This document shows positions 33,252 through 44,302 of a stretch of 64,000 nt of DNA, in pieces; the first letter of the stretch is position 1, and every line of letters begins with the position of its first letter. This stretch comes from Elymus sibiricus (taxonomy: Eukaryota > Streptophyta > Magnoliopsida > Poales > Poaceae). The stretch spans positions 286,863,166 to 286,927,165 of the forward strand of contig CM077666.1 of the NCBI GenBank assembly GCA_039707655.1, given 5' to 3'. Under the pieces are notes generated by a model. That model was not told the DNA's origin and did not search any database. It was given only the letters and a program-made list of their open reading frames with translations. Position numbers and translations under genes: made by a program.

Positions 33252-36200
33252 ATGGCGCTGCCGAAAGGCTCTTGGGAGGGCTCCATCATGATGGAGCAAA
33301 ACATCCGGTACCTCCGCCGCACGAAGCGGCTACCGCCGGCAGAGGCGTTGCTCGCGCGCGCGCCGGGCCCGGAGAGGGTGCCGGCGCCGCAGGAGGGAGA
33401 GCATGTGGTCTTCTTCTCGCACTTCGAGTGCGGGCTCGGCCTCCCCGCGAGTCTCTTCTTCCGCGCGTGGCTCGATTTCTTCGGGCTGCAGCCGCATCAT
33501 CTCGGCGCCAACGCCGTGTTGCAGGTAGCCGGCTTTGCCACGCTCTGCAAAGGCTATCTCGGGATGCTGCCGACTGTGGAGCTGTGGGCGATGATGTTCT
33601 TCCTCAAGCAGCAGGGAGCGTCAGCCGGCACCATGTCCGACTGCGGCGCAGCGGTGGTCACCGGCCGGCCAAACGGGCCGTTTCCCAAGCTGCCGCTTGA
33701 GGACTCCGCCAAGAAGTGGCAGTCGATGTTTTTCTATGTCCGGAACGCCGACCCGGCTGTCGACGTCATCAACCTTCCGCCGTTCTTTGATGCGCCGCCG
33801 CTCGAGAAGCCGAATTGGGGGTACCGCCCCAAGGAGCCGTCGAAGGAGATGGAGAAGATCTGCGGCCGGGTCAGGGAGCTGACGAAGAACGAAGGGCTGA
33901 AGCCGGCTGATCTCATCGCGGCCTTCATCTCCCGCCGGGTTCTGCCGCTGCAGCGCCGGGCACACCGGATTGGCGACATGAGCGGCCGGCACGACCCGAC
34001 CCGGATGTCGACCAAGGAGCTGACGCCGGCTGGGATCGTCCAGCGGGTCAACTACTTCTCCAAGGCCGCGCTGAAGGAGGGGGAGTGGAGCTTCGGGAAG
34101 GCGCCTTATCATCGGGAGAACCCGGCGCCCGCGGTGAGTCCCTGGTCTTTATATTTTGCCGCTTCGACGTTATTCTTGCGTCCTGACGCCGCGGGATGGC
34201 CGCAGCTATTCGCCAGCCAGCGGAACCACGACGGGCCGAACACCCAGATCCTGCTGGCCGACCTGCCCGACTCGGATGTGGAGGAGGCCGGCGCCGAGGC
34301 GGAGGAGGGGGCGGTCGAGGCGCGCCTGGCCAACGCCGCAGCCGGCGGGTCGCAGGTCGCAGGTAAGTCTCCGCCTCCAGATCTACTGCGGGACTGGCCG
34401 GATGACGACGAGGAGAGCCTGACCGACACCCACGGTGCAGCGCCCTCGGCTGGGGAGGACGCCAGCGTCGACCCCCCAAGATGGCTGCGGAAGGCGGCTG
34501 GCGCCGGGCCGGCTCGCGCGGCGGCGACCGCCAGCCGGCCGCACGGGAAGGAGGTGGTCGAGGCGAGACCGGCCGCGAAACGCCCGGCGGCGGAGCCGGC
34601 GCGCGCGAGGGCCGTCGTGAAGAAGAAGCGCCGGCTCGCCCCGTCCGTAGGGCCGAGGCGGGAGCCCCCGACGGTCATCGGGTAAGTGCTCCTTGCCTTA
34701 TTTGTGGGGCGCCAACTGTCGTCTTGCGGATTATCTTTTTTCTTCCTTATGCCTTCGCCGTGACAAATCCGCCGTGCACAGGTCGGCTCTTGACTTGGCG
34801 GTGGCGGCGACGGAGGCCGCGGCGGGCGAGGTCACCTGGAGGAAGACCAGGAGCAGCGCCATTGACCCTCCACCGAGTCGGTCCGGGGAGGAAGAACTCG
34901 AGGCCCGCCAGTCCGGCCAGGATCTTGAGGTGGCGACGCGTGCCGCCTGGCGGGACCGAGCTGAGGCCGAGAAGGCGATGCGGGAGGCCTCGGCCCAGGC
35001 GTGGGAGAGGGCCTCCGCGACGTGGGCCAGGCCTACCGCGGATCCGGCCTGGCCGGAGATGGAGACGGGATCGGCGCCGGCGGTGACGGTCATTGCGCCG
35101 CAGCCGGCGGGAGCGGGCGATCCGAAGACGAGGGCGGAGCCGGCCGGCGGCGGGTCGGACGTTGACGAGGAGATCGTCGTGGACACGCCGCCCCGGGCCA
35201 ACCCGGCGGAAGGAGGCGAGGACGGCGGGGAGAGGCGCGAGGCGGACTCCGCGTCATCCGGCCAAGCGCAGCCGACGCCGGCCGCGGGGGCCGCGGCAGA
35301 AGGCACCGGCACCCTGGCGGTCGTGCCGCCCCAAGCCGCCATGGACCCCGAGCGGCCGGGTGTAAGTGGATCCGGCGCCGGGACCGCACTTCAGCTTCCG
35401 TGGGCGAGCTCCAGCGAGGCCGTGGTGGGGCCGCGAACCCAGGAGGACGATGCGGCGGATGCCTTGCGCTCGCAACTTCGCGGCCGAGACGAGCGTCTGC
35501 AGGCCTTCCTCCGGGAGGAGCTGGACCGGGCACGACAGCTGGAGCAGGCGATCGCGGTGAGCTTTTTCTTCTATCTTGATTGTTGAATCAGTGGGAGCGC
35601 GCCAGCGCACCCACTGGGTGTAGCCCCCGAGGTTCGTCCGGGCTGCGGAGCAGCCGTGTCGAATCTTATGGCCGTCTTTTGCATTATCTTAATCTTCTGT
35701 CTGCGCGCAGCATCTGTACGACCTGCGGGCCAGCGCGTTCAACCGGCTCAGGGAACGGTACCGCGAGGCCAGAACCCGGCTCGCCGCCTCGGAGGAGGAG
35801 CTGCATCGGGTCCAAGGTATGCCTTCGTGCCTTCAGTGGGTGCGCGCCAGCGCACCCACTGGGTGTAGCCCCCGAGATTCGGGCCGGACTGCGGAGCAGC
35901 TGGGTCGAATCTTAGAGCCTTGACTTTTTCTTCTAATCCTTGCTTCCGGCATCTGACCGGGAATCTTGTCGCGCAGCCGATGCGGCTGAGGTGCCAGGCC
36001 TTCGAGGCCGGCTTGCGGAAGCCGGCCAGCAGCGCGACCTCGCCGTCGGCGACCGCGACCGGCTCCAGACCGAGGTGGACCGGATGGTGGCCGAGAAGGC
36101 CAGGGCGGAGGAGGCTCATCAGGCGGAGCTGGGCCGGTTGGCGGAGGAGCGCGGCAAGGCGGCCGAGGAGCTGGCGGACGCCGGCAGGAAGATCGCCCAG

Positions 36201-37078
36201 CTTGAGAAGGATCTCGAGGCCCAGGCTCGCGCGTCGGAGATCCGAGAGAGCGGGATGCTGGGCGAGGCGCAGCACCTTGACGAGACCTTCGCCCGTAAGT
36301 ATCATCTCTTTCTTCGGGCCGGCTGGCGAAGCCGGCAAGTTGCCTTCTTTGACTGACTTGTTTCTTTCCTTTGCCAGGAGTCTTCCCGGAGACACAGGAG
36401 GCGGCCGATGCGGCCACGTACGCCCACCGGGCCGAGCAGCGCGAGCTGGGTGCGGAGATCGACGCGTATGCCGCCTGGTCTTTCTCGGAGCTTGTTCTTG
36501 CCGGCGAGGCCCGTCTTCAGGCCGTGGAGGAGCAGATGCGTCGCCTGTTCGAGGCCGGCTTGGGCATGGCGAGCGGCCTCTGGCCAAGCACGGTGGCGCC
36601 GAACAGCGTCACCCGGCTGGCGCGGTGGCTGGAGGCCGGCGTGGAGCGACTCGGTGCGTGGAGGGCCTCCGCGGCCCGGGCCGGCGCGGAGACGGCGCTG
36701 CGCTTCGTCGTGTCGTGGTATCCAGGCGTGGACCTCGACCGTCTGGTGGCGCAGCGGGCCGGCGCGGAGGAGGACTTGGCGGCGCGGGCGCAGCGGATCG
36801 CCGGGCGGGCTAGCTACTTGGCAGCGTTCGCCCCGCACGACGAGTTCGTCGTCGAGCAGACGGAAGATGGCGAGGAGCTCCCTGCCGACACGCTCGGCCT
36901 TCTGCTCGACGACCCGGACGGCAGCTCGGCCGAGACGGGCGCCTATGCCGACGACGAGACTGACGCGGACGACGACGCCACGGCGGAGAGGACGGCAGAG
37001 AGCGCTGGACCCAACCCGGCGGCTGCGTCCACCTTGGCTGGGCCGACGCCGGCCGGAGACGACGCGGGTGCCGCTTAG
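33252..37078 (+). CDS. Seven-exon antisense gene of element F (putative gypsy-type transposon protein)
   Basis: Predicted exons: 33252-34133, 34206-34362, 34441-34681, 34782-35556, 35711-35816, 35977-36294, 36378-37078. All six introns have GT..AG ends (for example CGC/GTAAGT at 36295) and every junction keeps frame, giving 3180 bp and about 1059 residues. Exon 1 (residues 1-294) holds the plant domain known as 'putative gypsy type transposon' (Pfam Transposase_28): FFSHFECGLGLPASLFFRAW, FLKQQG, RRVLPLQRRAH. Later exons are Ala/Glu/Arg-rich and coiled-coil-like (EVDRMVAEKARAEEAHQAEL), then an acidic tail. Introns 1 and 2 (72 and 78 bp) are in frame, so retention is possible. Function is unknown in the family; antisense control of the sense RNA is one idea. 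No stop or frameshift was found, unlike the sense ORFs. Confidence 0.75.
35588..35676. repeat. Palindromic block, copy 1, in intron 4 of antisense gene
   Basis: An approximately 89-bp block beginning CAGTGGGAGCGCGCCAGCGC, which folds into a 12-bp stem with one mismatch and a 4-nt loop (35589-35616). It is followed by GGTGTAGCCCCCGAGGTTCG. It is repeated in the next intron at 35833-35921. Confidence 0.85.
35833..35921. repeat. Palindromic block, copy 2, in intron 5 of antisense gene
   Basis: The same block with a perfect 12-bp stem (35834-35861, CAGTGGGTGCGC / GCGCACCCACTG around GCCA), then GTGTAGCCCCCGAGATTCG. The two introns are otherwise different, so only the block was duplicated. Confidence 0.85.
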
Positions 37079-37859
37079 GGCCTTTGTTTTTTCTGTGCTC
37101 AAACTTTTGTTAGGTAGCAGGTCCACCCACTCGGGGTGTAGTTCAATGTAATGAACTCGTGGCCAAAGGCCCATGCTATATATAAATTTGGCATGCGATT
37201 TGACGCCAACTGTCGTGGTGATCTCACTTTCTGCTGTTTGGCCCTGGGCCTTTTCCTGTTTGTTGTTTCTCTGGGCTTCCTTCCCGCTAGCCGGACAGCC
37301 GGGTTGCGGACTGTGGCTAGGACGGGAACTCGGCTTTGAGAGCGAACGCACAGTACTTAGGCTTTTTCGGACGTTGAGCGCGAGCGAAACACCCACTGGG
37401 CCGGCTGGCGGCAGGAGGCGAGGCCGCCTGGCGCACAGCCGGTCGTGCGGCGAACAAGCGAGATAAAACGGGTTAAGCCGGGTTGGCCGTGCCGGGCTGT
37501 CTCCTTAGTCGTTCTTGCGTAATGATGCTTCCGGCCTTTCGCTCTTGCCGGCCGGACAGTCGGGAGCCGGCTGTGGCTGGCGAAGAGAGGGCTTTGGCGG
37601 ATCGTACACTCCGAGACGGACTAAGGGTAAAAAGATGGGGTGTGGTCTAGCCGGCTAGCCCCCGAGTCCCCGAGCCGGCTATGCCGACTCGGTGGGCGAA
37701 TTAGAAAAAACATGGTTGTGTGTAGACACAGAATAAAGCGGGAAAAAGGGAGCCCCCGAGCCCCCGAGCCGGCTGCGCCGACTCGGCAGGAAACATAAGA
37801 ACGGGGGAGCTGCCTGCTTTGATTAAGTCCAAAAGATGGTGATGCATACATACATGGGT
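37079..37859. other. Spacer between antisense gene and integrase of F
   Basis: No gene seen. It has plant-style 3'-end signals for the antisense gene (AATGTAATGAACTC near 37147, TATATATAAATT near 37178), a 16-nt echo of F's own primer-site/LTR junction (37204-37219), and several CCCCCGAG-CCGGCT-GCCGACTCGG repeats (37655-37790). Confidence 0.6.
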
Positions 37860-39575
37860 TTAACTGTAAAACGGACGGAGGAGCTCCGCGTTCCAGGGCT
37901 GGCTGGACTCCTCGTCGGCTGCATCTCGCTTGCGCTTGTTCGGCTTCTGCGCGTCGATGAGGTAGTATGCGCTCCGGTCGCAGAGAGCCTTGCTGACGAT
38001 GAAGGGGCCTTCCCAGGGGGAGGCCAGCTTGTGCTGCCCGGCTGTTCGCTGGACGAGCCGGAGTACGAGGTCGCCTTCGCGGAACGCGAGGGGCTTGATC
38101 TTCTTGCTGTGGTAGTGGCGCAGGCCTTGTTGGTAGATGGCGGACCGGCTGAGGGTCAGGAGGCGCGCCTCCTCGAGCAGATCGACACCGTCTTCGCGTG
38201 CTTCTTTTGCTTCGGCTTCGGTGTACATCGCCACCCGGGGTGAGTCGAACTCGACGTCGGTTGGAATGATGGCTTCAGCTCCGAAGACGAGGAAGAACGG
38301 GGTGAACCCGGTGGAGCGGTTCGGCGTCGTCCGGAGGCTCCAGAGGACGGCCGGCAGCTCGTCGAGCCAGCTGCCGGGTGAACGCACGAGCGGCTCGACG
38401 AGTCGCGGCTTGATGCCGGCTAGGATGAGGCCGTTTGCCCGCTCGACCTGGCCGTTCGACTGGGGATGGGCGACGGAGGCCAAGTCGAGCTGGATGCCGG
38501 ATGCAGAGCAGTAGTGAGCCAGCGCGCCCTTGGCGAAGTTGGTGCCGTTGTCGGTGATGATGCTGTGCGGCATGCCGTAGCGAACCGCGATATCCTTGAT
38601 GAATCGGACGGCCATGGGCCCGTCGAGCTTCTTGATCGTCCTGGCCTCGATCCACTTGGTGAATTTGTCGATGGCGACGAGGAGATGCGTCATGCCGCCT
38701 CGGGCGGCCTTGAAGGGCCCCACCATGTCGAGTCCCCAGACGGCAAAGGGCCATGTGATCGGGATGATTCGGAGGGCCGAAACCGGCTGGCGGCTGTGCT
38801 TGCTGAAGCGTTGGCAGCCCTTGCACTTGAGGACCAGTTCCTCGGCGTCTTGCAGGGCCGTGGGCCAGTAGAAACCGTGCCGGAATGCTTTGGCCACCAG
38901 GGATCTCGAGGCGGCGTGGTGCCCGCACTCGCCCTGGTGGATGTCGAGGAGGATCTCGATCCCTTTGTTCTGCTCGATGCAGCGCTGGAACACGCCCGTC
39001 GTGCTGCGCTTGACGAGCTCGTGGTTGATGATGCCGTAGGCGGACGCGCGCGGCTGCACTTGCCGGGCTTCAGTTTCGTCGATGGGAAGTTCGCCGTCTT
39101 CCAAGAAGGCAAGGATTGGCTGAGCCCAGGAGGGCGCCGTGACCACCGTGAGGACGGTCGCCGGGATGGGACCCGGGATGGCAGCCCCCGGGCCGGAGCC
39201 GGCAGTCTCCGGGCTGGAGCCGGCAGCCCCCGAGCCGGAGACGGCAGCCCCTGAGCTGGAGACGGCAGTCCCCGGGCTGGTGCTGGCAGTCTTCGAGCTT
39301 GGGCCGGGAATCCTAGGGCCGGGTGGGGCGCGCTGGGGTCGTCCGGGACGAAGATGGACTCCGACTCGGGAGACGGCTTGATGGACGGCTTCCGCAGGTG
39401 CTCGAGGGAGACACCGGATGGGATGGCCTGCCGGCTGGAGCCTACTTTGGCCAAGGCGTCGGCTGCTTCGTTGTTGGCGCGTAGGACGTGGAGGAACTCG
39501 CAACCATCGAACCCGCCGGAGAGTTGCTGGACCAGGAAACGGTAGCTGGCCATGTTGGCGTCTTTGGCGTCCCAA
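37860..39575 (-). pseudogene. pol: Gypsy integrase of F (frame itself long and open)
   Basis: The frame covers a repeat linker then a complete integrase: HHCC zinc finger (HQGECGHHAASR...CKGCQRF), DDE core with Asp in WGLDMVGPF, Asp in ITDNGTNF and Glu in NGQVERANG, and a C-terminal GPF-type segment (PWEGPFIV). It ends PWNAELLRPFYS, a normal polyprotein C-terminus for this group. It is joined to the upstream RNase H in a different frame (codon registers 39805 and 39575 differ), so one indel in the linker, probably in the 21-bp repeat, breaks the polyprotein. The integrase domain looks intact. Confidence 0.9.
39180..39305. repeat. 21-bp tandem repeat encoding a heptapeptide linker in F
   Basis: Six units of 21 bp (consensus GGCAGCCCCCGGGCYGGAGCC) encode on the minus strand successive heptapeptides such as VSSSGAA, VSGSGAA, GSSPETA and GSGPGAA between the archaeal-type RNase H and integrase. 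Confidence 0.85.
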
Positions 39576-39940
39576 TCGCCGGAAACTTGCTGCACCACCA
39601 AGTCCGAGTCGCCGTAGCAGAGGATGCGCCGGATGCCGATCTCCCTGGCCAGCCAGAGGCCGTGTACGAGAGCTTCGTACTCGGCGACGTTGTTGGAGGC
39701 GGCGAAATGGATCTGGAGCACGTACCGCAGCCGGTCGTTCTTGGGGGAGGACAGCACGATACCGGCTCCCAAGCCGTTGCGCATCTTGGAGCCGTCAAAG
39801 TGCATGCGCCAGTGAGTCGACTCCGGCGCCGGCGGCAGGTATTGCGTCTTGGTCCAGTCGACGAGGAAGTCGGCCAGCGCTTGGGATTTGATGGTGGTGC
39901 GCGGCTCGTAGAGGATTGTGTGGTCGGCTAGCTCGAGGGC
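39345..39940 (-). pseudogene. pol: Archaeal-type RNase H domain of F
   Basis: This frame follows a TGA stop at 39941 that replaces the Trp expected there. It has the second RNase H typical of the Tat lineage: MHFDGSK (catalytic Asp), NNVAEYEALVHGL (Glu), CYGDSDLVVQQV (Asp) and EAADALAKVGS (Asp). The domain itself has all four acidic positions. It would degrade the RNA strand during cDNA synthesis, replacing the decayed ancestral RNase H upstream. Confidence 0.85.
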
Positions 39941-41245
39941 TCACTTGGCCACCTGGCCAGAGGCATGCCGGCAGCCCACGATCTCGCCGATGGGGGCCGT
40001 GCTCACCACGGTAATGGCGTGCTCTTGGAAGTACTGCCTCAGCTTCTTGGCGGCAAGGTACACGCCGTAGCACATCTTCTGGTAGTGGGGGTAATTCTGC
40101 TTGGAGGCGGAGAGCACCTCGCTGAGGTAGTACACCGGACGCTGGACCGGCTGCACCTTGCCCTCCTCCGGGCGCTCGACGACCAGCACCATGCTGACCG
40201 CGCGAGAGGTGGCGGCAATGTATAGCAGGAGTGGCTCTTTCTCAGCCGGCGCAGCCAGGACGGGCGGGGTTGACAGCATGCGCTTGAGGTCGCGGAAGAC
40301 TTCGTCCGCCTGGTCGCTCCACTCGAATGCCGTCGTCTTCTTCATCAGCTGATACAGGGGCAGGGCCCTCTCTCCTAGCCGGCTGACGAACCGGCTGAGA
40401 GAGGCCAAGCAGCCGGTGAACTTCTGGACGTCGCGCAGCCGGGTCGGCTTGCGCATGCGCTCGATTGCCTTGATCTTCTCCGGGTTGGCCTCGATGCCGC
40501 GCGCCGAGACGAGGAAGCCGAGGAGCTGGCCAGCCGGCATGCCGAAGACGCATTTCTCCGGGTTGAGCTTGATCCGGAACCGGCGCAGATTGGCGAAGGT
40601 TTCCTTGAGGTCGGCCAGGAGCGTGAGGTGCTGCTTGGTCTTCACCACGATGTCGTCGACGTAGACGTGCACATTTCTGCCGAGCTGGGGCAGCAGGCAT
40701 TTCTGCATGCAGCGCTGGAAGGTGGCATCGGCGTTCTTCAGCCCGAATGACATGGTGATGTAGCAGTACGCCCCGAAGGGCGTGATGAAGGACGTCTTGA
40801 GGGCGTCGGCCGGGTCCAGCTTGATCTGGTGGTAGCCGGAGTAGGCGTCCTGGAAGGACAGGAGCTCGCAGCCGGCTGTGGAGTCGATGACTTGGTCAAT
40901 CCGCGGCAGAGCGAACGGGTCCTTGGGGCATGCCTTGTTCTGGCTGGTGTAGTCGATACACATGCGCCAAGTACCGTTTTTCTTCAGGACGAGGACCGGG
41001 TTGGCCAGCCATTCGGGGTGGAATACTTCCATGATGAACCCGGCTTTGAGCAGCCGGGCGATCTCTTCGCCGATGGTTCTTCGCTTCTCCTCGGAGAAAC
41101 GGCGCAGCGGCTGCCGGACGGGCTTGGCGTCCTTGCGGACGTGAAGTTTGTGCTCGGCGAATTCCCTCGGGACACCCGACATGTCTTTGGGAGACCATGC
41201 GAAGATGTCCAGATTCTCACGGAGGAAATCGATGAGCTCGCCTTC
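39941..41245 (-). pseudogene. pol: Gypsy reverse transcriptase and ancestral RNase H of F
   Basis: Bounded by in-frame stops at 41246 (TAG, N-terminal side) and 39941 (TGA, C-terminal side). Motifs include FHPEWLANPVLVLKKNGTWRMC, LSFQDAYSGYHQI, SFGLKNADATFQRCM and the catalytic YVDDIVVKT near residue 170 of the open frame, then GFLVSARGIEANPEKI. The following RNase H has IAATSRAVSMVLV where active enzymes have an Asp, so this copy of RNase H is decayed, as in other Tat elements. RT motifs are complete, but the flanking stops prevent a full polyprotein. Confidence 0.9.
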
Positions 41246-41584
41246 CTATTTGCTGTCGAGGCCGGCACCCACGACGACGTACTTGCTGGAGCTGGGGTTG
41301 GCCGGGTCGAGCGGGGCCCGCTTCGTGTCCTTGGCCGGCTTGAAGGAGGCTTCGTCGGCCGGCTTGGGCGGAGCCGGCACAGCCGACTGCGCGTTAACCA
41401 GCGCCACGATCCTGTCGAGCTGGCGCCTCTCCTCGGCGATGACCAGCGACTCGGCCAGCTGGGAACCGGCTTTGGCGCACTCGAGGGACTTCTTGTAGTC
41501 GCCGATGATGGTGATGAGACCCTTGGGACCCGGCATCTTCAACTTCAGGTAGGCGTAGTGGGGGACCGCCATGAACTTGGCCAT
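41246..41584 (-). pseudogene. pol: Protease-RT spacer of F
   Basis: A 113-codon frame, MAKFMAVPHYAYLKLKMPGP..., that continues the polyprotein after a frameshift near 41580 at the end of the protease (LLGRP.) and ends at a TAG before EGELIDFLREN. The block LKLKMPGPKGLITI is common to grass Gypsy polyproteins between protease and RT. Confidence 0.75.
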
Positions 41585-44282
41585 CGCGGGCGGCCCAGCA
41601 GCGCGTGGTAGGGGCTGGCCAGGTCGACCACCTCGAACCAGATTGGCTCGCGGCGGAAATGGCTACTGGAGCCGAAAAGGACGTCGAGCCGGAGCCGGCC
41701 GATCGGGGAGCAGGAGTGTCCTGGCACGATGCCGTGGAACACTGTCCGGGTCGGCTCCAGCTGTCGCGCCTCGATGCCGCGCTTGGTCATCGTGTCGCGG
41801 TAGAGGATGTTGATGCTGCTGCCGCCGTCGATCAGCACCCGCGAAAAGCGGCAGGTGCGCTTCTCGAAGACGAAGGTGGGGTCGAGCACGAGGGCGTAGC
41901 CACCCGGCATGGGCATGACGGCCGGGTGATCCTCCCGGGTCCAGCTCACCGGTCGGTCGGACCAGTGCATGTACTGGGGAACCGGAGGGACGACGGCGTT
42001 CACCTCGGCCGCGTGCTTGCGCTTGGCGTGCTTGTCACCCCCCTCGCTGGTGAAGACAACGTAGGATGCGTCCGAGCGCGGGAAAGGGTTGTCGACGAGG
42101 GCGCCGAGTGGCGGTGGAGGCGGCGGCAGCGGCGGCTGCTGCGAGCCGGCTCCAGGCGGCGGGGGTGGAAGGTTGCCCTTCAAGAAGCGCTGCGTGAAGC
42201 TGCACTGCCGGAGCGTGTGCGTCGATGGCTTCGCGCCGCTGTGGTTTTTGCAGGGGGCGTCGAGCATCTGCTCGAAAGTCAGCTTGGGCTGCCAGACGGC
42301 CTTGCCGGTGCGCGGGCGCTGGCTGGGGCCTTGCTCGGCCGGCTGCTCCCTCGCCACGGCAGCGACTTGCCGGTGGTCATAGCGAGGCGCCGGCTGGTCG
42401 CTCCGGCGCTTGCCGTTGTTGTTGCCGTCTTGCCGGCGCTGGCTGTTGTCGCCAGCCGGCTTGGGGGGAGCCGGCTGGGCCGGGAGAAGCTTGCCGTCCG
42501 CGCCGATCGTGATCTTCACATCGATCGCGGAGTCGGCCGTAGCGTACTTGTCCGCCACGGCCATGAGCTCCGCCAGGGTCTCCGGCTCGTCGCACACCAG
42601 CCGGTGTTTGACCAGAGTGCCGTCTAAGCATCCGTCGATGAAGTATTGGACGGCCTGGACCTCGTGGACCCCTTCGCAGGAGTTGCGAAGCTCCGTCCAC
42701 CGCGTGAGGAAGTCGCGCAGGGGCTCGCCCGGCTTCTGGACGCAGATGGAGAGCTGGCGAGGCTTGCCGGGTCGCGTGTAGGTGCTGGTGAAGTTGCGGA
42801 CGAACGCGTCTTCGAAATCTAGCCAGGAGTTCACACTGCCGGCATGGAGGCTGTTGAGCCACGTCCGGGCCGAACCGAGCAGCATGAGGGGGACATAACG
42901 GACAGCCACACGCCGGTTGCCGCCGGCTATGCCGACAGCTATGGTGTAGTCGGTTAGCCAGTCCTCCGGCTTGGTGGCGCCGGTGTATTTTGGCGAGTCG
43001 CGGGGCAGCGAGAAGCCTTTAGGGAAGGGTTCTTCGCGAATGCGGGGGCCGAAGCACGCCGGGCCAACAGAGCTTTCCTCCACCAGGGCCGTGGAGCGCG
43101 CCAGCCGGTCGATGCGGTGACGGGCGTCGCTTTCGTCGTAGGGCTCGCGGGGGCTGAGCCGGTCAGCCACGGGAACGCGGAGGACGATTCGGTCGGTCAC
43201 GGGACCGCGGGGAGCAGGAGCTTCCGGGGCCGGCTCGGGCCGCCGAGCCGGCCGCACGGGAGGCTCCGGCTGCTGAACCCGGCCGTCGCCGGCCGTTTCG
43301 CCAGCGTTGCCGTCTCCAGCGGTGGTGGCGCGGTTGTGCCGGCTCCGGCCGGACCGGTGCCGGCCAGAGCGGCTTGCGCTAGTGGCGTGCGAAGACGTCT
43401 GCCGGGCATCCCGGAGAGCCCTCTCCGGGTCACCGGTTCTTCTTGAGGCGGAGCCGGATGGCTGGGCTGGGTCGAAATGCTGCTGCTGCTCGTTCGCCGC
43501 GATGATGAGGTCGCGGATGCGCTGCTGCTGCTGCAGCAGCTCCTCGCCCTCCAGAAACTCGAGATCAGCAATCGCGGCCTGCGCCGCGCGCATGTTCTTG
43601 ACGGGGGTGTCGTAGACGGGTCGGCCTGCGCCTAGCGCACGGCCGAGTGCGCCCCCACGGATCCGCACCTCCGCGACCCGGCTGGGCTCGACGGCAGGCG
43701 GAGTGAGGCCATGCGCGCTGTCGAATTCTCGCTGGGCGGAGTCCAGCCGGCGCCGGGTAGCCGCAAGCTCCGTGGCCTCGAGCAGCAGATGCTGGCGGCC
43801 CTCGTTGAGCTGGGCCGCTGCAGCAGCCGCGTCGGCGTCAGGCGTGATGGGGGCTTGCAGACTCCGGATCGTGTCGTGGAGCGGATCAGTCCGGCGAGGC
43901 GGAGCCGTAGCCAAGGCGGCGGCCGCGGCAGCCTTCTCCTTGGCGCGCGGGGAGCCGGAACTGGTGCCGATGGTGAGCACCTCAGCGTGAACGCAGAGAG
44001 CAGCGACATCGTCGGGGACGGCGCGGCTAACGGGGATGGGCGAGTCGGCGCAGTTGCACACTTCGCTGGGAAACACGTCGGGGACGAGCACGATGAAGAC
44101 GCGCAGCGCGCCGAAGGGGACGATGAAGCAGCCTGCGGGGCCGGCGACGTCCGCGCCTAGCGCAGCGCTACAGCCGGCCGGTTTGGCCGTGCGGGGCGCA
44201 CGGACCAAACCATGCACGATGCGCTCACCGGAGCTGGTGAAGGGCCTCGTCCGGAACTTGACTCCGGCCGACGCCGTGAGCA
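41545..44282 (-). pseudogene. gag: Gag-protease of F
   Basis: One long frame, open from inside the 5' LTR (44349) through the primer site. The real start is uncertain and must lie downstream of the primer site. Domains: a poorly conserved, Ala/Gln-rich N-terminal third with coiled-coil potential (EGEELLQQQQRIRDLI), the retrotrans_gag core (VRYVPLMLLGSARTWLNSL ... WLDFEDAFVRNF), a Pro-rich hinge, and near residue 836 (from 44349) a retropepsin with VLIDGGSSINILY, closing with YHALLGRP. A frameshift near 41580 cuts it from RT. Gag builds the particle and the protease would mature it. Confidence 0.85.
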
Positions 44283-44300
44283 GCCCCACGGTGGGCGCCA
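44283..44300 (-). other. Primer-binding site of F
   Basis: On the minus strand TGGCGCCCACCGTGGGGC, 2 bp inside the 5' LTR. I do not assign the tRNA with confidence. Confidence 0.75.
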
Positions 44301-44302
44301 AC

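Noticed and set aside
32372..33700. A 442-codon plus-strand frame at the left of element F
   Set aside because: It begins in the LTR, is Pro/Arg/Ala-rich and overlaps the better-supported antisense gene in another frame. GC-rich DNA keeps such frames open by chance.
40829..44160. Several 100-340 codon plus-strand frames opposite gag-pol of F
   Set aside because: They mirror the minus-strand polyprotein, show no domain and follow its codon periodicity. The antisense gene is confined to 33252-37078.
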